Source of the DNA: JAYEJW01 sp034716535 | GTDB taxonomy: Bacteria > Pseudomonadota > Gammaproteobacteria > Chromatiales > Chromatiaceae | DNA: 13,594 nucleotides | Assembly (NCBI GenBank): GCA_034716535.1 | Contig: JAYEJW010000197.1 | Location: 1-13,594 of the forward strand | Reading direction: 5' to 3' | Shown: one piece after another, positions 1 through 6,907 of the stretch | How the letters are laid out: every line of letters starts with the position of its first letter | How positions within the stretch are numbered: the first letter of the stretch is position 1 | Made by a program: the position numbers and the translations under genes | The notes under the pieces: generated by a model | Databases searched by the model: none | Seen by the model: the letters and a program-made list of their open reading frames with translations, nothing else | What the model was told of the DNA's origin: nothing

Positions 1-67
1 TTGCCACGATGTCCTCGACGAAGCGATCGATGCAGTGGGGTCCATCGAACAATGGGTGTCGAGTCAT
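1..67 (-). CDS. Possible partial CDS running off the left edge, unrecognised
   Basis: An ATG at 65-67 on the minus strand opens a frame that runs off the window edge (begins MTRHPLFDGPHCIDRFVEDI) with mostly G or C at third codon positions. The same frame stays open upstream to at least position 250, so the true start is unclear. The complementary plus frame (2-91, ending in TGA at 89-91) is also open and protein-like, so strand is uncertain. I recognise no family. It may equally be a gene fragment, given the decay nearby. Confidence 0.2.
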   Translation of the reverse strand, partial: MTRHPLFDGPHCIDRFVEDIVA

Positions 68-326
68 CACGATGCACTCGTACTCGATTGACTTGGGGAG
101 ACTGATTCGTGGGGATACCTCAGGGTCCAACCTAGTTCTGATTAAGACGTTCAAGCGGACGCTCCGCTGAGCCGCCCGCCTCCGAAGGCGACGTTCGGGC
201 CGGAGGTGATGGGTCTCCGAATCGGAGCGACGGTCGACACAGCAGCGGATCGCGGACGAGTCCGAAATCTGGGCAGACCTGCCCATGCTCCTACTACCCG
301 TGAGTTGACATGAACCTTGCCGTCGA

Positions 327-486
327 TCAGAACGTCAGCCGCCGGTAGATCTCGGAGACCTCGTACGGGAGCGTTTCTACCAGGTACCCGATGGTGTAGC
401 TCACCGCCCCGCATGCGCGGCGGGTGTCCTCGATGCGGGGCTCGCGGGGGTCCTCCCCCCCGCAGTCGTCCGGTTTTCCGTTCCAT
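327..486 (-). pseudogene. Remnant of the 3' end of a norD-like VWA gene
   Basis: Read on the minus strand, this stretch encodes GKPDD, then IEDTRRA, then GAVSYTI and LPYEVSEIYRRLTF followed by TGA at 327-329. These match, in order and in one frame, the C-terminus of the intact NorD/CbbO-like protein at 3301-5436 (GKPDD, IEDTRRA, GAVNYTI, LPYKVSEIYRRLTV). By eye about 85-90% of bases agree over 328-411 against 3302-3385. Then roughly 80 bp of the intact gene are missing, and the match resumes at 415 against 3470. Nothing of the rest of the gene is visible upstream of about 486, so the fragment has no VWA metal site and cannot be functional. It is either a partial duplication of the neighbour or what remains of a second paralogue. 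It lies in the same orientation as the intact gene. Confidence 0.8.
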
Positions 487-849
487 CGAACGGCAACGGG
501 TGCCCCGTCTCTTTCCTTTTCCTTAGTGTATTTGTAGGTAATTCTACGGACATCGTTGTGGGCTGATTCTCTGACATCGGAACTCTCGTCTTTTTCCTAA
601 CATCAAGTTACGGCGCTGCCCGACAGCTCTGGCGAGCCGTAGCGAAGGCAAAAGAAACAGGACCCTGTTCTTCAGATCCTTAGCTGGGATCGAAAAAAAA
701 GCGGAGGCGGATCTTGATTTCTAGCTTCTGTATTTGTAAATCCAGATGACACATATAGAAACTGTATTTTCAGATAGAGAAGCTATTGGCGTATGCATAA
801 GCATCGCCGAATTCTAGTTAGCGAACCTTAGTCCGGTAGCAATCGAGTA
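487..849. other. Intergenic stretch without a gene
   Basis: No supported coding frame, tRNA or strong hairpin is visible here. Base composition becomes more AT-rich from about 520 onwards, including A- and T-runs near 590 and 695, unlike the GC-rich genes to the right. A promoter for the small ORF at 850 should lie in the last 150 bases. A weak candidate is TTGATT at 714-719 with TAAATC 17 bases later, which is too poor a -10 to call. Confidence 0.5.
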
Positions 850-1140
850 ATGGTTAGTTATCACAGCAACGGCGGATCAAGTTCGCTAGATATGTTTATG
901 ATTACTATGCTGAGTTTTATTGGCGCAGTGCATGGAGGGCTGGGTGCTGCACAACGCCCCGGTTATACGTGCGATTCTGAAACGGACAAATGTACGTGCA
1001 ATGCACTTACCGACCCCTTGGACTGCGTCTTAATTGATAGGGATTGCGACGGGCCACTAGTTCCCGAAGGAGGCAAGCCCACAGACCTTTGTCTCCCTGG
1101 CAAAGGAATCCCAACCTGTAGCTGCGACTGGAAACATTAG
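850..1140 (+). CDS. Small cysteine-rich protein, probably exported, unrecognised
   Basis: This 96-residue ORF belongs to no family I recognise. Residues about 15-35 are hydrophobic (MFMITMLSFIGAVHGG...), which suggests a signal peptide or membrane anchor, although the usual N-terminal lysine or arginine is missing. The remaining 60 residues carry eight cysteines (a CxC in the first half, another CxC near the C-terminus) and many acidic residues, fitting a disulfide-bonded or metal-binding extracytoplasmic domain. An in-frame TAG at 829-831 limits the start; ATG 850 is the first choice and ATG 892 is an alternative that begins directly at the hydrophobic stretch. Neither has a convincing ribosome binding site. 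The TAG stop is part of a strong terminator, which supports a real transcription unit. Composition is more AT-rich than that of neighbouring genes, which suggests recent acquisition. It could still be a chance ORF. Confidence 0.55.
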   Translation: MVSYHSNGGSSSLDMFMITMLSFIGAVHGGLGAAQRPGYTCDSETDKCTCNALTDPLDCVLIDRDCDGPLVPEGGKPTDLCLPGKGIPTCSCDWKH

Positions 1141-1168
1141 GAAGACGCTGATTTGATCAGCGTTTTCC
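1140..1168 (+). terminator. Rho-independent terminator of the cysteine-rich ORF
   Basis: A 13-base stem with a TTG loop: the arms ACGCTGAT (1145-1152) and ATCAGCGT (1156-1163) are perfectly complementary. The pairing extends outwards through a GAAG/TTTT-type segment with a single G-T wobble. The T-run at 1163-1166 follows the core stem. The first base pair uses the last base of the TAG stop codon at 1138-1140. Confidence 0.85.
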
Positions 1169-1274
1169 CATGGAGGGAGATAGAACCGATTCAGCGAGAG
1201 GAGGGCATCTATCAAACGACAAGCAGCTTATTAATACCGAGGTTAGGCGCTTATACCGGCAAGTTGCCGTCGTG

Positions 1275-1298
1275 CCAGTGGACCCCTGGGTCCCATGG
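1275..1298. repeat. Imperfect palindrome upstream of the cytochrome gene
   Basis: Two 11-base arms flank a CT centre. The inner six bases of each arm (GGACCC and GGGTCC) are perfectly complementary and 9 of 11 pairs match overall. It lies about 65 bases upstream of the cytochrome start at 1363, where an operator or a leader hairpin could be. It matches no regulator site I know and has no T-run. Confidence 0.3.
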
Positions 1299-1362
1299 CG
1301 GTCCTGGCGCTTGCCGCTGTTGATAGTTTGGACGAGAAATGACCAACGTAGAGGTGCGAGCA

Positions 1363-3219
1363 ATGAAGAATGACACGTTTCTGAAAGGATTTGTGGGGGC
1401 AGTACTTCTCGCCATGGCCGTTCCAGGCTGGAGTGCCGCCGTAACCGAGGATGACTCCACCCAGCCTCGGGGGGCGCCCCCCGGCGTGAACGACGACGGG
1501 CAGGTCCTCGACCCCATCATCGAGGGTTTTCGGGCGCCGGCCCAGTTCGAGGGTTTTATCCTGCCGGGCGAAGACCATAATTTTTACGAAGAATGGGTGG
1601 GGAGCATGATGGGTAACACCATCCGCGACCCGGCCTTCTTCGCTACCCTCAATGTAGCGAATCAGGATTTCATCGACTACGTCAATTCCCTGTCTGCCGA
1701 CGACCGTGCACAGCTGCTGGAGGACTTGAAGCTGCCACCAGATGCGGACGAGGAGCTGCTACCGGTGACCGCGGACCTCTGCCTGCGTTGTCACGCCCCG
1801 GCGGGCTGGTTGGAGGGCCACTCAGAACCGCCAACACCCAGCTTTCCGTTCCTGAAGGGACAGTTCTGGGGCGCCGCGTTCCTGGAGGAGTCGGTCACCG
1901 ATCCGGTAGACCTCCTGGCTGAATCGGAGGCTGAGATGGAGGGCGTGCAGTGTGACACCTGTCACCGGACCTACGATGGTCAGCGCCGTTCCTCGCGCCA
2001 TGATGGCAGCACCATGATGGCGGGCAACGGCGGGATGTTCGTGTCCCTGGAAAACCCCTTCGAGGAGGAACACGGCTTCATCCCCGATACGGTGTTCGAC
2101 TTCCAGAAAGAGGGCGACTTTTGCGGTACCTGCCACGACGTCACTAATCCACTCATCACGACGAAGACCGAGATCGACGGCGTGGTGCCAGAGAATATGC
2201 CCCACCCCATCGAGCGTACCTATACGGAATGGTTCTGGAGCGGGTACCGGAACAACAAGCGTTGCCAGGACTGCCATGCCCCCATGAAGTTCCTGGGCGC
2301 CCAGACTTGGCTGCTATCCCCCGGTCTCAACAACCTCTGGGGCAATGTGGACCAGAAATGGGTGGACCGCGGCTATACGGTGTCCGCTTCCCGCGATCTG
2401 GCCCTAAAAGACGGCGCCGAGCGCAACCGCAAGTTCATGGCGGAAGCGGCCGCAAAGCTGGAGTTCGTCGATTCCCCGAAGCGGGCCAGGGCCGGCCGAG
2501 AGGTAACGGTGAATGTCAAAGTCACAAATCTCACTGGGCACAAGCTCCCCACGGGGTTTGCCGAGGGGCGGCAGATGTGGATCCACATCAAGGCCGTGGA
2601 TAAGGACGGCAATGTGTTCTTCGAGGACGGTGCCCTGGACGGGGACGGCGCCCTGATACGCAATGCTCAAACCAAGGTCTACGAGCAGGAGATCCTGGCC
2701 GAGGGCTACCCCTTCATCGACGATGATGCGAAGGATCTGGACGGCGACGGGGTCATCAGCCCTGAGGAAATCGAAAAGGCGCAGCACTTCCACTTCGTCC
2801 TGATGAACAAGATCATCAAGGACAACCGTATCCCACCAATGGGCTACAACAAGGCCGCCTATCAGGCGGACGGGGCCTTCATCGTCCCGGCCGACACCTA
2901 TGCAGATGGTCAATACTGGGATACGACGCCTTATACCTTCACCATCCCGGTTTCTGCCAGAAGGCTTGTTGAGGTCACAGCGACCCTGTATTACCAGACC
3001 TTCAACCGTGAATACATGGAGTTTCTAAAGGAGCACGACACAGAGCCCACGGTGAGCGACGGCGGGCGCGCGCGTGACCTGCCCGGGCCTTTCCGCAACG
3101 CCAACAATGTGGACAGGTGGGGCGAGACCATCTACGCGCTGTGGGAGGACGCGGGCAACGGACCGCCCGTGAACATGGGCAGCGCAAAGCTCGACATCCG
3201 GGTCAGAAGGAGGCGATAG
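1363..3219 (+). CDS. Secreted tetrahaem cytochrome c
   Basis: This 618-residue protein is a periplasmic or outer-surface c-type cytochrome, an electron carrier or redox enzyme of unknown substrate. A signal peptide (MKNDTFLKG, hydrophobic core, cleavage near GWSAA) starts the chain. Four CxxCH haem motifs follow: CLRCH (about 140-144), CDTCH (197-201), CGTCH (254-258) and CQDCH (301-305). The C-terminal half has no haem sites and looks like a beta-rich domain. It carries a conserved-looking NLTGHKLPTGF segment (around 390-400), whose histidine might be a haem ligand, and an EF-hand-like loop DLDGDGVISPEE (about 458-469), probably calcium binding. ATG 1363 is preferred over ATG 1339 because GAGGTG lies just ahead of it and the signal peptide begins there. 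No membrane quinol oxidase or partner gene is adjacent. It converges with the NorD/CbbO-like gene. Confidence 0.9.
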   Translation: MKNDTFLKGFVGAVLLAMAVPGWSAAVTEDDSTQPRGAPPGVNDDGQVLDPIIEGFRAPAQFEGFILPGEDHNFYEEWVGSMMGNTIRDPAFFATLNVANQDFIDYVNSLSADDRAQLLEDLKLPPDADEELLPVTADLCLRCHAPAGWLEGHSEPPTPSFPFLKGQFWGAAFLEESVTDPVDLLAESEAEMEGVQCDTCHRTYDGQRRSSRHDGSTMMAGNGGMFVSLENPFEEEHGFIPDTVFDFQKEGDFCGTCHDVTNPLITTKTEIDGVVPENMPHPIERTYTEWFWSGYRNNKRCQDCHAPMKFLGAQTWLLSPGLNNLWGNVDQKWVDRGYTVSASRDLALKDGAERNRKFMAEAAAKLEFVDSPKRARAGREVTVNVKVTNLTGHKLPTGFAEGRQMWIHIKAVDKDGNVFFEDGALDGDGALIRNAQTKVYEQEILAEGYPFIDDDAKDLDGDGVISPEEIEKAQHFHFVLMNKIIKDNRIPPMGYNKAAYQADGAFIVPADTYADGQYWDTTPYTFTIPVSARRLVEVTATLYYQTFNREYMEFLKEHDTEPTVSDGGRARDLPGPFRNANNVDRWGETIYALWEDAGNGPPVNMGSAKLDIRVRRRR

Positions 3220-3232
3220 TTCGGCGACTTGG

Positions 3233-3270
3233 AAACGGGCCCGGCGGGGCCAGATCCGGGCCTGTTTCTT
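3233..3270 (+). terminator. Terminator between convergent genes, probably bidirectional
   Basis: Arms at 3234-3244 (AACGGGCCCGG) and 3256-3266 (CCGGGCCTGTT) pair over 11 bases with one G-T wobble around an 11-base loop. T-rich sequence follows on the plus strand (GTTTCTT). The A-rich flank (GGAAA) gives a short T-run on the other strand. It sits 14 bases after the cytochrome stop and about 30 bases after the stop of the convergent minus-strand gene. Confidence 0.75.
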
Positions 3271-3300
3271 CCTCTAGTGCATGATTGCAGGGTGCATTGC

Positions 3301-5436
3301 TCAGACCGTCAGCCGGCGGTAGATCTCGGAGACCTTGTACGGGAGCTTTTCAACCGCATCCACGATGGTGTAGTTCACCGCCCCGTACATGTGCGGCAGG
3401 TAGTCCTGCCCTTCCTTGTCGATCGTGATGCAGAAGGGGTGAATGCCGTTGCGCTTGGCCTCGATCAGGGCGCGGCGGGTGTCCTCGATGCCGTATTCGC
3501 TGCGGTACTCGTCGCTGTAATCGTCGGGCTTTCCGTCGGATAGGGTGATCAGGATGCGGGTCTTGGCCTCCACCTGGTTCAAGATCTCGCTCAGGTGGCG
3601 GATGGCCACACCCATTCGCGTGTAGTCCTTGGCCTCGATCCCGGCGATGCGGCCCCTTACCTCCTCCCCGTAGGCATCGTCGAAGCCCTTGATCCGATAG
3701 GTTTCGCAGCGTTTGCGGGTCACGCCCGAGAAACCGTAGATGGCATAGCGGTCGCCCAGGGTTTCAAGGGCCTCGCACAACAGAAGCAAGGACTCGCGCT
3801 CGGCCTTGTTGATCCACCCGCGGGTGGAGCCGCTCATGTCCACCATGAACATGACGGCGATGTTTCTATCGACCTTGTCCAGACGGGTGAAAAGGCGCTC
3901 GGGCATCTCCAGGCCCTGGTGGGCATCGGCGTGGGCCTCGACCAGCGCGTCTATGTCCACCTCGTCGCCGTAGGGCTCTTTCTTGAGCCACTTGTCCTCG
4001 CCGCGCAAGGCCTCGAAGGTCTTGCGCAGGCCGATCAAATGGCGGGAGTAGGCGTCGAGGGTTTCCTGCACGAAGCCATCGATCTTGGGCTCTACGGTTA
4101 GCTCCCGCATGACGCACCAGTTCTTGCGGTAGCTCTGGCGCCGGAAGTCCCACTCGTTGTACAGGCAGGCGCCGCGCTCGTGATAGGTTCCGGACCAGAC
4201 GTCCGCGGTGGCGTCGGTATCCTCCTCCTCGGCCCCTCGCAGTTTGTAGTTTCCGTCGCCGGCGGGCACCAGGTAGTCGGGCGGCAGCTCCCCGAGATCC
4301 AGCATGATTGAGCTCAGGAGCTGCCTTACGTCCTCCGGTGGGCTCACCGGCGTGTCGTGAAACATGAGCTCGATCTCGAACTCTCCCGGGGCGTCCTCGC
4401 TCTCCTTTTTCTTCGCCGAGAAGGGTGTTCGATCCTTCTCCTTCGCGCGCTCCGACGCCGGCTGCGAGGCCTCGAGCTCCTTCTTGTAGCGAACCAGGAG
4501 GCTGCGCAGTCCCGCCTTTTCGTCCTCCAGCCGTGCCCTCAGGACCTCTTCGACACCCTCCGGAAACAGCTTTCCCTGATAGCAGAGGGGATCTGGGATC
4601 GGAAACGACAGGGTGCTGAACTCCGAGAGCAACGCGAGCGAATCCTCCACGCTGCTGGCGGTGCTGCTCAGGCGCTTCCGGTACGTATCCCACTCGGGGG
4701 GACACAACCGCTGGCCGGCGAGGCGGTTGAGAAGCACCATGTCTCGGTGAATTCCAGGCAGCTCCCTCGCGATACGGGCATCCAGCCGGAGCGTTTCCAG
4801 CACGTGGAACAGTCGCAATGCACGCCCCGAATCCTCGAACCGCGCCAGTGACTCGATCACTCCCTGCCGCCAGGTGCCGAATCGGGTCTGGGCCCAAAGG
4901 TAGGTCGCAGCCGCTTTGAGAAACCGGAAATTGTGCTCGCGGCTGTCGAAACGAACGGCCGCCGCTGGGAGGAACAGGGTTTCCGTGTCCGTGTAGATCG
5001 AATCCCCAGCCGCGAGCTTCAGCCGGCGGCCTGAGAAGCCGAGGACCACCCGCTCCAGGATACCGGCGTGCTCCTCCAACAGGGCGCCGACCTTGGCTTC
5101 TCGGGCACGTTCCAGAAACTTGTCCACGTTCTTGAATACGTCCACCGCGGCGTAGAGGCCGGAGCGGTCGTAGACGTCCAGTCCCTGGATGATCCAGGCC
5201 TCGACCTCGGGTATCTCCAGCTCGCACATGGCGCGATAGGCATGGGTAAGAAACTGGTACGCGCAGGCGATGTTGTCCTTTTCCAGGGTCTTGACCCACT
5301 GGAGCACGAACTCCTGTTGATAACGCTCCAGTAATGCCAGCGACTCTGCAGAGCTCCGTTTTGACGAGGCCTCTGCCCATAGGATGTCTTCGAGCAGGTT
5401 CTCCAACTCGTCGGCGTTGAGGGGGGGTGCGGACAT
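3301..5436 (-). CDS. NorD/CbbO-family protein with C-terminal VWA domain
   Basis: This 711-residue cytoplasmic protein belongs to the NorD/CbbO family. Members pair with a MoxR-type AAA+ ATPase (NorQ or CbbQ) and remodel a target enzyme, nitric oxide reductase for NorD or Rubisco for CbbO. The C-terminal VWA domain has a complete metal-ion-dependent adhesion site: DMSGS at about 533-537, the threonine of YTRMG near 606 and the aspartate of SDGKPDD near 634. The N-terminal 450 residues are largely helical, with a charged lysine/glutamate-rich linker near 320-350. The start ATG at 5434-5436 has only a weak GAGA ahead of it. Neither norB/norC, Rubisco, norQ nor cbbQ is next to it, so the target cannot be decided here. 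The MoxR gene 3 kb away is paired with a DUF58 gene instead. A decayed copy of this gene's 3' end lies at 327-486. Confidence 0.88.
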   Translation of the reverse strand: MSAPPLNADELENLLEDILWAEASSKRSSAESLALLERYQQEFVLQWVKTLEKDNIACAYQFLTHAYRAMCELEIPEVEAWIIQGLDVYDRSGLYAAVDVFKNVDKFLERAREAKVGALLEEHAGILERVVLGFSGRRLKLAAGDSIYTDTETLFLPAAAVRFDSREHNFRFLKAAATYLWAQTRFGTWRQGVIESLARFEDSGRALRLFHVLETLRLDARIARELPGIHRDMVLLNRLAGQRLCPPEWDTYRKRLSSTASSVEDSLALLSEFSTLSFPIPDPLCYQGKLFPEGVEEVLRARLEDEKAGLRSLLVRYKKELEASQPASERAKEKDRTPFSAKKKESEDAPGEFEIELMFHDTPVSPPEDVRQLLSSIMLDLGELPPDYLVPAGDGNYKLRGAEEEDTDATADVWSGTYHERGACLYNEWDFRRQSYRKNWCVMRELTVEPKIDGFVQETLDAYSRHLIGLRKTFEALRGEDKWLKKEPYGDEVDIDALVEAHADAHQGLEMPERLFTRLDKVDRNIAVMFMVDMSGSTRGWINKAERESLLLLCEALETLGDRYAIYGFSGVTRKRCETYRIKGFDDAYGEEVRGRIAGIEAKDYTRMGVAIRHLSEILNQVEAKTRILITLSDGKPDDYSDEYRSEYGIEDTRRALIEAKRNGIHPFCITIDKEGQDYLPHMYGAVNYTIVDAVEKLPYKVSEIYRRLTV

Positions 5437-5510
5437 GATTCTCGGGTTCGGGTGGAACGAGGTACTAAGGTACAGGCGCGCCTAAGACTCCGTAACCGGA
5501 TAGAGAAGGC

Positions 5511-5540
5511 CTCACGCGAAGCCGCGAAGGGCGCGAAGAG
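5511..5540 (+). repeat. Short CGCGAAG tandem repeat
   Basis: Three copies of CGCGAAG spaced 8-9 bases apart (ACGCGAAG, CCGCGAAG, GGCGCGAAG) lie in the 299-base gap between the NorD/CbbO-like start and the Uma2 remnant. I recall similar short CGCAAAG/CGCGAAG intergenic arrays as common in proteobacteria; their function is unclear. The rest of the gap holds no supported gene. A CATAAT hexamer around 5683-5688 could be the -10 of the gene that is now the Uma2 remnant. Confidence 0.5.
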
Positions 5541-5735
5541 ATTCTGCTGGCGTGATGAGCGTTGGAGAAGCCTAGGCGCCGCCGTACTGGGCCTAGTATA
5601 CGGACTGCTCCGGGCACTGCACCCCTTCTCGCTCACCGGTTTATATCGATCCGCCGCGGGTCTCCAGTGACCTCCCCTGTGCCATAATCACCAACGTGAA
5701 GACTTTCGGACGAGCAGATCGTCCCGGATTCCATC

Positions 5736-5964
5736 ATGAGCGATCCCGCCGAGCGCAGCGCGACCTTTGAAGATCTGCTCCGAGCCCCGGAGCGCTTGGT
5801 GGCGGAGATCCTCTCAGGTCGTTTGGTGACCCACCCGCACCCGGCGCCGAGACATGCATTGGCCTATTCTTCCCTTGGGGATGAGCTCGTCGGCCCTTTC
5901 CAGAAGGGTCGTCGCACCGCCGTTTGATGCGATCGAGCTCGACCTTGGTGGGCTCTGGCCTTAA
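5736..5964 (+). pseudogene. Uma2-family (DUF820) endonuclease-like remnant with the core deleted
   Basis: ATG 5736 opens a frame beginning MSDPAERSATFEDLL, continuing through LVTHPHPAPRHALA and SSLGDELVGPFQKG, which is the typical N-terminus of Uma2 (DUF820) proteins. The frame stops at 5925-5927. Just before that, the overlapping +1 frame from 5914 reads APPFDAIELDLGGLW to TAA at 5962-5964, which looks like the usual C-terminal end of the same family (a PFDAIELDL...LW-type ending). About 57 N-terminal residues are thus joined, out of frame, to about 16 C-terminal residues. The central part carrying the PD-(D/E)xK-type active site (normally some 100 residues) is absent. A single internal deletion explains this. 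No product is expected to be active. The family often occurs in many copies per genome. Confidence 0.8.
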
Positions 5965-5989
5965 GGGCCGACAGCCGCCCTGTCGCCCC
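5965..5989 (-). terminator. GC-rich hairpin downstream of the DUF302 gene
   Basis: Ten-base arms 5965-5974 (GGGCCGACAG) and 5980-5989 (CTGTCGCCCC) pair with one mismatch around a five-base loop. The hairpin lies 30 bases after the stop of the minus-strand DUF302 gene and directly after the Uma2 remnant. There is no T-run on either strand, so it may only slow polymerase or protect the 3' end. Confidence 0.3.
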
Positions 5990-6018
5990 AGCCGGACTTA
6001 GAGTGCGCGGCGCAGAGG

Positions 6019-6492
6019 TCACCAGGCGATGGCTGTTTCCGCGACTCCCTTGAGCATCTCGGATATCTCGGCCATGACCGCGCTGGATTGGATCTCTTTG
6101 TCGGAGACCGTTCGGTGGGCCACGTAGGTCTTGTCGGGCTCGCCGGGCAGGACGTAGATGGACATGATGAAAGGGCAGTTGACGATGCGGCTGGGGTCCT
6201 CGGATGTCATCTTTCGGGAGAGCACCGCGCTGCAGAATTCGACGGATTCGGCCTTTTCATAGATCTTCTCGTCCATTCCGAGGTCCTTGCCCGTGCGCTC
6301 CAACATCTCTGCCATGTGCATGACGTTGTTGATGTACATGCCCCGTTCCTGGATCCCCATCTTGACGCCCTCGATGACATCCTCGAATGCGGTGTCGGTC
6401 TCGTAGACTGCATAGGGTCCGGCGGCGTGACCAGCCAAAGGAAACCAAAGCAGTGGGCTTAGAGCAAACGCGATCTGTTTGGTGAGGGACAT
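6019..6492 (-). CDS. Secreted DUF302-family protein
   Basis: This 157-residue protein has a clear signal peptide (MSLTKQIAF..., cleavage near GHAA, residue 23-24), so it acts outside the cytoplasm. The mature part resembles DUF302: an amphipathic N-terminal region (FEDVIEGVKMGIQERGM), a VEFCSAVLSRKM segment and an IVNCPFIMSIYVLPG strand. These give the two cysteines typical of the longer secreted members. DUF302 has no settled biochemical role; it is frequent in sulfur-oxidising and metal-exposed bacteria. The start at 6492 is chosen over the upstream ATG at 6543 because a perfect AAAGGAGG lies six bases ahead and the signal peptide begins there. It stands alone, with a promoter expected upstream of 6510. 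Confidence 0.85.
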   Translation of the reverse strand: MSLTKQIAFALSPLLWFPLAGHAAGPYAVYETDTAFEDVIEGVKMGIQERGMYINNVMHMAEMLERTGKDLGMDEKIYEKAESVEFCSAVLSRKMTSEDPSRIVNCPFIMSIYVLPGEPDKTYVAHRTVSDKEIQSSAVMAEISEMLKGVAETAIAW

Positions 6493-6498
6493 CGGTGG

Positions 6499-6506
6499 CC
6501 TCCTTT
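6499..6506 (-). promoter_or_regulatory. Strong ribosome binding site deciding the DUF302 start
   Basis: On the minus strand this reads AAAGGAGG, with six bases to the ATG at 6490-6492. It rules out the longer frame starting at 6543. Confidence 0.85.
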
Positions 6507-6541
6507 GTAATTTTTCTGGTGTCTGGATCATAGCATGCGTC

Positions 6542-6907
6542 ATCGAGAAGGATCGGAGCGCGGCCTACTTTCAAAGGCGGCATGTCTTCTACCTGTACTT
6601 CGTCTACGTGGGCTCCGCGACCATCGTAGCCCTGGTCAGCGCCCACGCCATCTTCTTCCAGGACTACGCCTGGCTTATCGGCGCCGAGATCCTTCTCCTG
6701 TTGGCGATGCTGTGGCTGTCTTTCCGCGACAAGGGTTCTTCGGGAGCTCACCGTTCCTTGCTGGAGTCGGTTTTCCCCGGCTCGAAGTCGCGGGCCGGGC
6801 ATCAGGCGCAGTGGCTGAGGAACCGGTTCCTCGCCGAAAAGTTGCGTTGCGCCCTTTTTCGCCGGCCTGCTCGACCGGCGTTGCCTACAGTGCTCCGGCG
6901 CGTTTGA
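6542..6907 (+). pseudogene. Remnant of a two-helix membrane protein
   Basis: An open frame without a usable start (only a TTG at 6479 inside the DUF302 gene) encodes DRSAAYFQRRH, a first hydrophobic helix (FYLYFVYVGSATIVALV), a short loop with FQDYAW, a second helix (LIGAEILLLLAMLWLSF) and then WLRNRFLAEKLRCALF. A helix pair followed by a W-x-x-x-R-x-x-AE-x-LR motif resembles the two-transmembrane SLATT/DUF4231-like domains, often linked to nucleotide-sensing or defence proteins. Conservation seems to stop at about 6860; there the +1 frame continues more plausibly (PFFAGLLDRR), which suggests a frameshift. N-terminal and C-terminal parts are missing. The family assignment is from pattern only. 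It lies between two minus-strand genes in the opposite orientation. Confidence 0.45.

Noticed and set aside
130..200. Possible integron attC site (CGTTCAAGCGGACG followed by CCGCTGAGC, and two GACGTTC copies)
   Set aside because: The inner pieces look attC-like, but I cannot find matching RYYYAAC and GTTRRRY core sites at the right spacing or a full hairpin. There is no integrase or cassette array.
151..486. Minus-strand ORF of 111 codons over the norD remnant
   Set aside because: It is in another frame from the norD-like similarity, is rich in arginine and proline as shadow frames of GC-rich DNA are, and has no family character.
1242..1248. GTTAGGC as an attC/integron core site
   Set aside because: No complementary GCCTAAC-type partner or folded stem lies upstream, so the heptamer alone is expected by chance.
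3866..5380. 504-codon minus-strand ORF inside the NorD/CbbO-like gene
   Set aside because: Shifted-frame shadow of the real gene, with low-complexity arginine/glycine/proline composition.
6855..6885. Hairpin CGCCGG...CCGGCG as terminator after the DUF58 gene
   Set aside because: In the direction of that gene it is followed by an A-run, not a T-run, so it does not fit a terminator.
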